From: Methyloceanibacter sp.
Lineage (GTDB): Bacteria > Pseudomonadota > Alphaproteobacteria > Rhizobiales > Methyloligellaceae
DNA length: 10,305 nucleotides
Reading direction: 5' to 3'
Assembly (NCBI GenBank): GCA_025449615.1
Contig: JANWJA010000005.1
Span: 1-10,305 of the forward strand
Below, piece by piece: positions 7,457 to 10,305 of this stretch. The notes beneath the pieces were generated by a model, which saw only the letters and a list, made by a program, of their open reading frames with translations, was not told the DNA's origin and did not search any database. Position numbers and translations under genes: made by a program. Each line of letters begins with the position of its first letter. Position 1 is the first letter of the stretch.

Positions 7457-8564
7457 ATGCGCGCTGAAACTCAATCCGTTGTCGATGCCATCGAGCAGTC
7501 CTTGGGCCTGCTCAGGAGGCATCTTTGACCCCGATCGCGCCAAAGCGCGGTTGAGCGAGCTCGACCGCGACATCGAAGCCCCCAATTTCTGGAACGACTC
7601 GGCCAAGGCGCAAGGCGTGATGCGCGAACGCCAGCAGCTCGAATCGGCGCTCGCGTCCTTTGAGCGGCTTGTTCGCGAGCTCGCCGAGAACGTGGAATTG
7701 ATTAGCCTCGGCGAGGAGGAGGGCGATGCGGCTATTGTCGGCGAGGCCGAAGCAGCCCTTGGCCGTTTGCGCCAGGAAGCCCACAAGCGCGAGGTCGAAG
7801 CGCTGCTTGCGGGCGAAGCCGATGCCAACGATGCCTATGTCGAAATTCACGCCGGCGCTGGCGGCACCGAGAGTCAGGATTGGGCGCAGATGCTGGAGCG
7901 CATGTATGTGCGTTGGGCCGAAGCGCGTGACTACAAGGTCGAGATCATCGGCGAGCATGCCGGCGAAGAGGCCGGCGTCAAATCAGCAACGATCCTCGTC
8001 AAAGGCGCCAATGCTTACGGCTGGCTCAAGACGGAATCGGGCGTGCACCGGCTGGTGCGCATTTCGCCCTTCGATTCCAACGCGCGCCGGCATACCAGTT
8101 TCGCCTCGGTGTGGGTCTATCCGGCGGTCGACGACACCATCGCCATCGATATCGATGAGAAGGACGTCCGCATCGATACCTATCGCGCCTCAGGCGCGGG
8201 CGGCCAGCATGTCAACACCACCGACAGCGCAGTCCGCATCACTCACATCCCGACCAATATTGTCGTGCAATGCCAGAACGAGCGCTCGCAACACAAGAAC
8301 CGCGCCACAGCTTGGGCGATGCTGCGCGCGCGTCTCTACGAAGCAGAACTCAAGCGGCGGGAGGAGGAGGCGCAGGCCACCAATGCCACAAAGTCGGAAA
8401 TCGGCTGGGGTCACCAGATCCGGTCTTATGTGCTGCAGCCTTATCAGCTGGTGAAGGACTTGCGCACCGGGGTCGAGAGCACCAACCCATCCGCCGTGCT
8501 TGACGGCGACATCGATCAGTTCATCGAGGCCGCTCTCGCAGAGCGCATCCACGACCAAGCATAG
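7457..8564 (+). CDS. prfB: Peptide chain release factor 2 (RF2), expressed by programmed +1 frameshift
   Basis: RF2 recognises UGA and UAA stop codons and triggers peptide release at the ribosome. The first frame runs from ATG 7457 for 23 codons ([23 protein letters not shown]) to an in-frame TGA at 7526-7528. Skipping T7526 continues in the +1 frame from GAC 7527 to TAG 8562-8564, giving a 368-residue product (E. coli RF2 is 365). The stop-recognition motif SPF is at 203-205 and the catalytic GGQ at 248-250, within [11 protein letters not shown]. The residue matching E. coli position 246 is Ala, the fully active type. The second frame also has an ATG at 7479, but its first residues do not resemble RF2, while the 23-codon peptide does, so the frameshifted product is the real one. 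It lies 85 bases after PBP1A and converges on the bactofilin gene. The ribosome site before ATG 7457 is weak (GAG). Confidence 0.96.
7514..7529 (+). promoter_or_regulatory. prfB: prfB programmed +1 frameshift site
   Basis: An internal Shine-Dalgarno AGGAGG (7514-7519) is followed after three bases by CTT TGA C (7523-7529). This is the known bacterial RF2 autoregulatory cassette with canonical spacing. When RF2 is scarce, slow termination at UGA lets the CTT-decoding tRNA slip +1 to TTT and translation goes on at GAC. When RF2 is plentiful, the 23-residue peptide is released. Confidence 0.97.
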
Positions 8565-8566
8565 CA

Positions 8567-8592
8567 GGTGGGCGGCCCGAGGCCGCTCCACC
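8567..8592. terminator. GC-rich hairpin between convergent prfB and bactofilin gene
   Basis: GGTGG-GCGGCC, centre CGA, then GGCCGC-T-CCACC: 11 base pairs with one bulged T. It starts two bases after the prfB stop and lies 14 bases beyond the bactofilin stop, so it could end transcription from both sides. Neither strand has a U-tract after the stem, so it may act as a 3'-end stabiliser or work with Rho rather than as a classical intrinsic terminator. Confidence 0.5.
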
Positions 8593-8605
8593 AAGATCGA
8601 TTGAC

Positions 8606-9187
8606 CTACTCCGCGGCGCGGGTAGGCGACGCCGACGGACTTTCGGCGCCCCGTTCGACGCGAACCTCAATCGAAGGTTTTGCCTCGAAGCGCGGCGTCT
8701 TGTCGGCCACAGTCGAAGGCTTTGGCGTCAAACCCTCTTTCATCGGATCGTCCGAGCGGCGCGACTTACCTTCGAAATAGGCGCCTTGCTCGATGGCGAG
8801 GCTCTGATGATAGATGTCGCCCTCGACGTGGCTCTGCGCCTGTAGCGTTACACGCAAACCTCTGACTGCGCCGATCACCTTGCCACGGACCACGACGTCT
8901 TCCGCGGTGACACTGCCTGTGATCGTCGACTTGTCGCCGAGAAGCAAAGAGCCGCAATGAACGTCGCCTTTGATTTCGCCGTCGACCTGAACCTCACCTT
9001 TGGAATCGACATTGCCGGTGATGACAAGATCTTCTCCGATGATCGAGGGGACCATCTTGGTCGGAGCCGCACTTCTGACATAGCTCGGCGTCCGCTCGGT
9101 GAGGGGCGAGGGACTCTCGCTACCCGGTCGATCGGTTATTCTTTGGAGCGTATCGCCTGCCTCGCGCTCCGGCTTCTTCGTAAACAT
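8606..9187 (-). CDS. Bactofilin (polymer-forming cytoskeletal protein)
   Basis: Bactofilins polymerise without nucleotide into filaments or membrane-associated sheets that position wall enzymes and shape the cell. The 193-residue protein starts MFTKKPEREAGD and has a Ser/Pro-rich, probably disordered N-terminal tail (1-46). The bactofilin beta-helix domain (DUF583, about 47-142) shows its repeated short strands in SIIGEDLVITGNV, EVQVDGEIKGDV, STITGSVTAEDVVVRG and SHVEGDIYHQSLAIEQGAYFEG. A charged, Pro/Ser-containing C-terminal tail follows. No membrane segment is seen. ATG 9187 is chosen because GGGGGAGG lies 8 bases upstream. The frame stays open to a GTG at 9349, but the added residues do not look like family sequence. 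A localisation role for PBPs is known in Caulobacter (BacA with PbpC); a link to the PBP1A two genes away is inference from position only. Confidence 0.93.
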   Translation of the reverse strand: MFTKKPEREAGDTLQRITDRPGSESPSPLTERTPSYVRSAAPTKMVPSIIGEDLVITGNVDSKGEVQVDGEIKGDVHCGSLLLGDKSTITGSVTAEDVVVRGKVIGAVRGLRVTLQAQSHVEGDIYHQSLAIEQGAYFEGKSRRSDDPMKEGLTPKPSTVADKTPRFEAKPSIEVRVERGAESPSASPTRAAE

Positions 9188-9195
9188 GTTGGGTA

Positions 9196-9203
9196 CCTCC
9201 CCC
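9196..9203 (-). promoter_or_regulatory. Strong ribosome binding site fixing the bactofilin start
   Basis: GGGGGAGG on the minus strand, 8 bases before ATG 9187. It favours this start over the in-frame GTG at 9349, which would add 54 residues. Confidence 0.8.
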
Positions 9204-9238
9204 ACTGAACGCAACTGTCGCAAAGCCAGACCGTTTGG

Positions 9239-9278
9239 CCAGCCCCCACCCCCAAATGCAATCTCAGGTAGGGGCTGG
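9239..9278. other. Inverted repeat in the bactofilin leader
   Basis: CCAGCCCC (9239-9246) and GGGGCTGG (9271-9278) form a perfect 8-bp stem with a 24-base loop, extendable by a G-U and a G-C pair. It lies 52-91 bases upstream of the bactofilin ATG, so it would be in the 5' UTR if transcription starts beyond it. No T-tract follows. Function unknown. Confidence 0.4.
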
Positions 9279-9319
9279 TCGCGGAACCTCCTGCCGCAAG
9301 GCTGAAATCCGGCAACCAG

Positions 9320-9332
9320 CTTAAGCCTTAAG
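9320..9332. promoter_or_regulatory. 13-bp odd-centred palindrome CTTAAG-C-CTTAAG
   Basis: A perfect inverted repeat with a single central base, about 133 bases upstream of the bactofilin start. It shares the core AAGCCTT with a second palindrome at 9463-9475 in the same gap. Short A/T-rich arms with a one-base centre suit a dimeric DNA-binding protein rather than an RNA hairpin. I do not know the regulator. Confidence 0.35.
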
Positions 9333-9462
9333 GATACCGCCTTCGCCACAACTTGTCATGGGGGTTCTAAGGCGCCCGACGAGCAGGGGTCGTAGCCGGT
9401 AAGGAGCCCTGAAACCGAGACCGCACCCGCCTTGCTTTGAACGATTTTCGCCCATTTCATCA

Positions 9463-9475
9463 GTAAAGCCTTTAC
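9463..9475. promoter_or_regulatory. 13-bp odd-centred palindrome GTAAAG-C-CTTTAC
   Basis: A perfect inverted repeat around one central C, ending 70 bases before the DUF3971 gene start. It overlaps the downstream edge of a weak promoter-like pair (TTGAAC 9437-9442, TCAGTA 9460-9465), the usual place for a repressor operator. It shares AAGCCTT with the palindrome at 9320-9332. Confidence 0.35.
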
Positions 9476-9545
9476 CTTATCGGCGCTTGTCTCGAATCTC
9501 GGCAGGGGTCAAGGCTTGTCCTGGGGGGATGCTATTAAGGGCCAT

Positions 9546-10305
9546 ATGCCAGCCGTGACATCGCTTTTGCGGAGCTACTTGATCGCCGCGCAGGCTCGCC
9601 TGAGCGGTCTCGACGCACGTTTGCGTGCGGCTTACGCCCGCGCCTTTTCCCACTGCAGCTGCAAGATTCAAGATTTCAGCGCCCGGAACGAGCCAATCGC
9701 CGATGCCTTCGGCAAGATTTCCGAAGGAAGCCGCGCGCTGATGACGTTGCCGGAGCGGGGCCGGGCGTTGGTGAAGCGCGTGCCCGAGCCGGTTCAGCTC
9801 GAATTCAGAAAGATGTCGTCGCGCGGCGCCCATCTCTGCCGCGAGATCTTCGCCGGCGTCATGGTGATAGGACTCGTTTTGATCGTGTTCGGCTACGGCA
9901 GACTTGGCCGCGGGCCGATTTCCCTTCCAAGCCTCGTGCCAGTGATCGAGACCGCGATCAACGGCGAGCTCTCTGATCTGCATGTGAAGATCGACGACGC
10001 GGTTCTGCAACGCTCGGCGGAAGGGCCGGGCGTCTTGTTCCGCTTGCGCAACATTCGCCTCATCGACAATAACGGTCAGATCGTCGCGCAATCTCCGCTT
10101 GCCGCCATTGGCATGAGCGGTAGCGCGCTGTTGACCGGTCGACTCGCGCCGGGAAGCGTTGACTTCATCGGCCCGCGACTGCTGTTGTTTCAAACTGCGG
10201 ATCGCGGACTTGCGCTGAGCTTCAGCAAGACCGAGATCCCCGAAGTCGAAGCCTTGCGCGGTTCGCTTCCGCCGTCGGGCGAGGCGGAACCGTTGCCGCC
10301 CGAGA
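9546..10305 (+). CDS. AsmA/YhdP-like DUF3971 envelope protein, N-terminal part
   Basis: The first 253 codons are visible; the gene runs off the window, and such proteins usually exceed 1000 residues. A cytoplasmic N-terminal region (1-100, with an HCSC motif at residues 36-39) precedes one membrane segment (about 101-117, IFAGVMVIGLVLIVFGY). The periplasmic start of DUF3971 follows: GPISLPSLVPVIETAING, then VKIDDAVLQRS, FRLRNIRLID, AAIGMSGSALLTGRLAPGSVDFIGPRLLLF. This pattern is typical of large AsmA-superfamily proteins of Rhizobiales. In E. coli, YhdP, TamB and YdbH of this superfamily bridge the periplasm and move phospholipid to the outer membrane; that role is inferred here. ATG 9546 follows AAGGG. 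An alternative ATG at 9813 (Met90) would shorten the cytoplasmic part, but codons before it have the GC-rich third positions of real coding sequence. Confidence 0.82.
   Translation, partial: MPAVTSLLRSYLIAAQARLSGLDARLRAAYARAFSHCSCKIQDFSARNEPIADAFGKISEGSRALMTLPERGRALVKRVPEPVQLEFRKMSSRGAHLCREIFAGVMVIGLVLIVFGYGRLGRGPISLPSLVPVIETAINGELSDLHVKIDDAVLQRSAEGPGVLFRLRNIRLIDNNGQIVAQSPLAAIGMSGSALLTGRLAPGSVDFIGPRLLLFQTADRGLALSFSKTEIPEVEALRGSLPPSGEAEPLPPE

Larger units (their letters stand above)
9188..9545. other. Divergent bactofilin / DUF3971 intergenic region
   Basis: 358 bases without a credible gene. It holds the bactofilin ribosome site, the looped inverted repeat and the two palindromes listed separately. 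No strong -35/-10 pair is evident on either strand. The central part (about 9335-9435) shows no structure I can name. Confidence 0.6.

Noticed and set aside
5152..7458. A 768-codon open frame on the minus strand, antisense to the PBP1A gene
   Set aside because: It is in codon register with mrcA, so its stops could come only from TTA, CTA or TCA codons, which GC-rich genes avoid. The translation resembles no family and mrcA is certain.
9188..9349. N-terminal extension of the bactofilin to GTG 9349
   Set aside because: No ribosome site fits it, the residues are unlike bactofilins, and ATG 9187 has a strong GGGGGAGG at ideal spacing.
9477..10193. A 238-codon minus-strand frame opposite the DUF3971 gene
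   Set aside because: Same cause: codon-aligned antisense of a GC-rich gene. The plus strand carries recognisable DUF3971 sequence and a membrane segment.

Overview
The window is chromosomal housekeeping DNA from a GC-rich alphaproteobacterium. The RNase E form (acidic and arginine-rich insertion in the S1 domain, C-terminus running into an RRGWW motif), the divergent rne / amidase pair and the amidase - PBP1a - RF2 order all point to Hyphomicrobiales (Rhizobiales), near Bradyrhizobium, Rhodopseudomonas or other Xanthobacteraceae-like genera. I see no insertion sequence, CRISPR array, phage gene, tRNA or rRNA, and the identified genes look alike in base and codon use.

Layout. (1) 1-2694, minus: rne, encoding RNase E, complete at its N-terminus and cut by the window edge close to its C-terminus. 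(2) 2695-3315: a 621-base divergent gap with the long rne leader (a hairpin, and a 98-codon leader ORF behind a strong Shine-Dalgarno) and the amidase promoter region. (3) 3316-4539, plus: periplasmic N-acetylmuramoyl-L-alanine amidase (AmiC type). (4) 4690-7371, plus: bifunctional penicillin-binding protein 1A. (5) 7457-8564, plus: prfB, release factor 2, with an intact programmed +1 frameshift at codon 23/24. (6) 8567-8592: GC-rich hairpin between convergent genes. (7) 8606-9187, minus: a bactofilin. (8) 9188-9545: divergent gap with two odd-centred palindromes sharing the core AAGCCTT and one longer-looped hairpin. (9) 9546 to the end, plus: N-terminal 253 codons of an AsmA/YhdP-like (DUF3971) envelope protein.

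How the genes fit together. The amidase cuts peptidoglycan for daughter-cell separation, PBP1A polymerises and cross-links it, bactofilins form scaffolds that localise wall enzymes, and AsmA/YhdP-family proteins act in envelope lipid transport. Most of the plus-strand genes and the bactofilin are therefore cell-envelope functions, with prfB (translation termination) and rne (RNA decay) beside them. No undescribed multi-gene system is evident. The points most worth a second look are regulatory: the rne leader ORF and hairpin, the palindrome pair upstream of the bactofilin and DUF3971 gene, and the prfB frameshift cassette.
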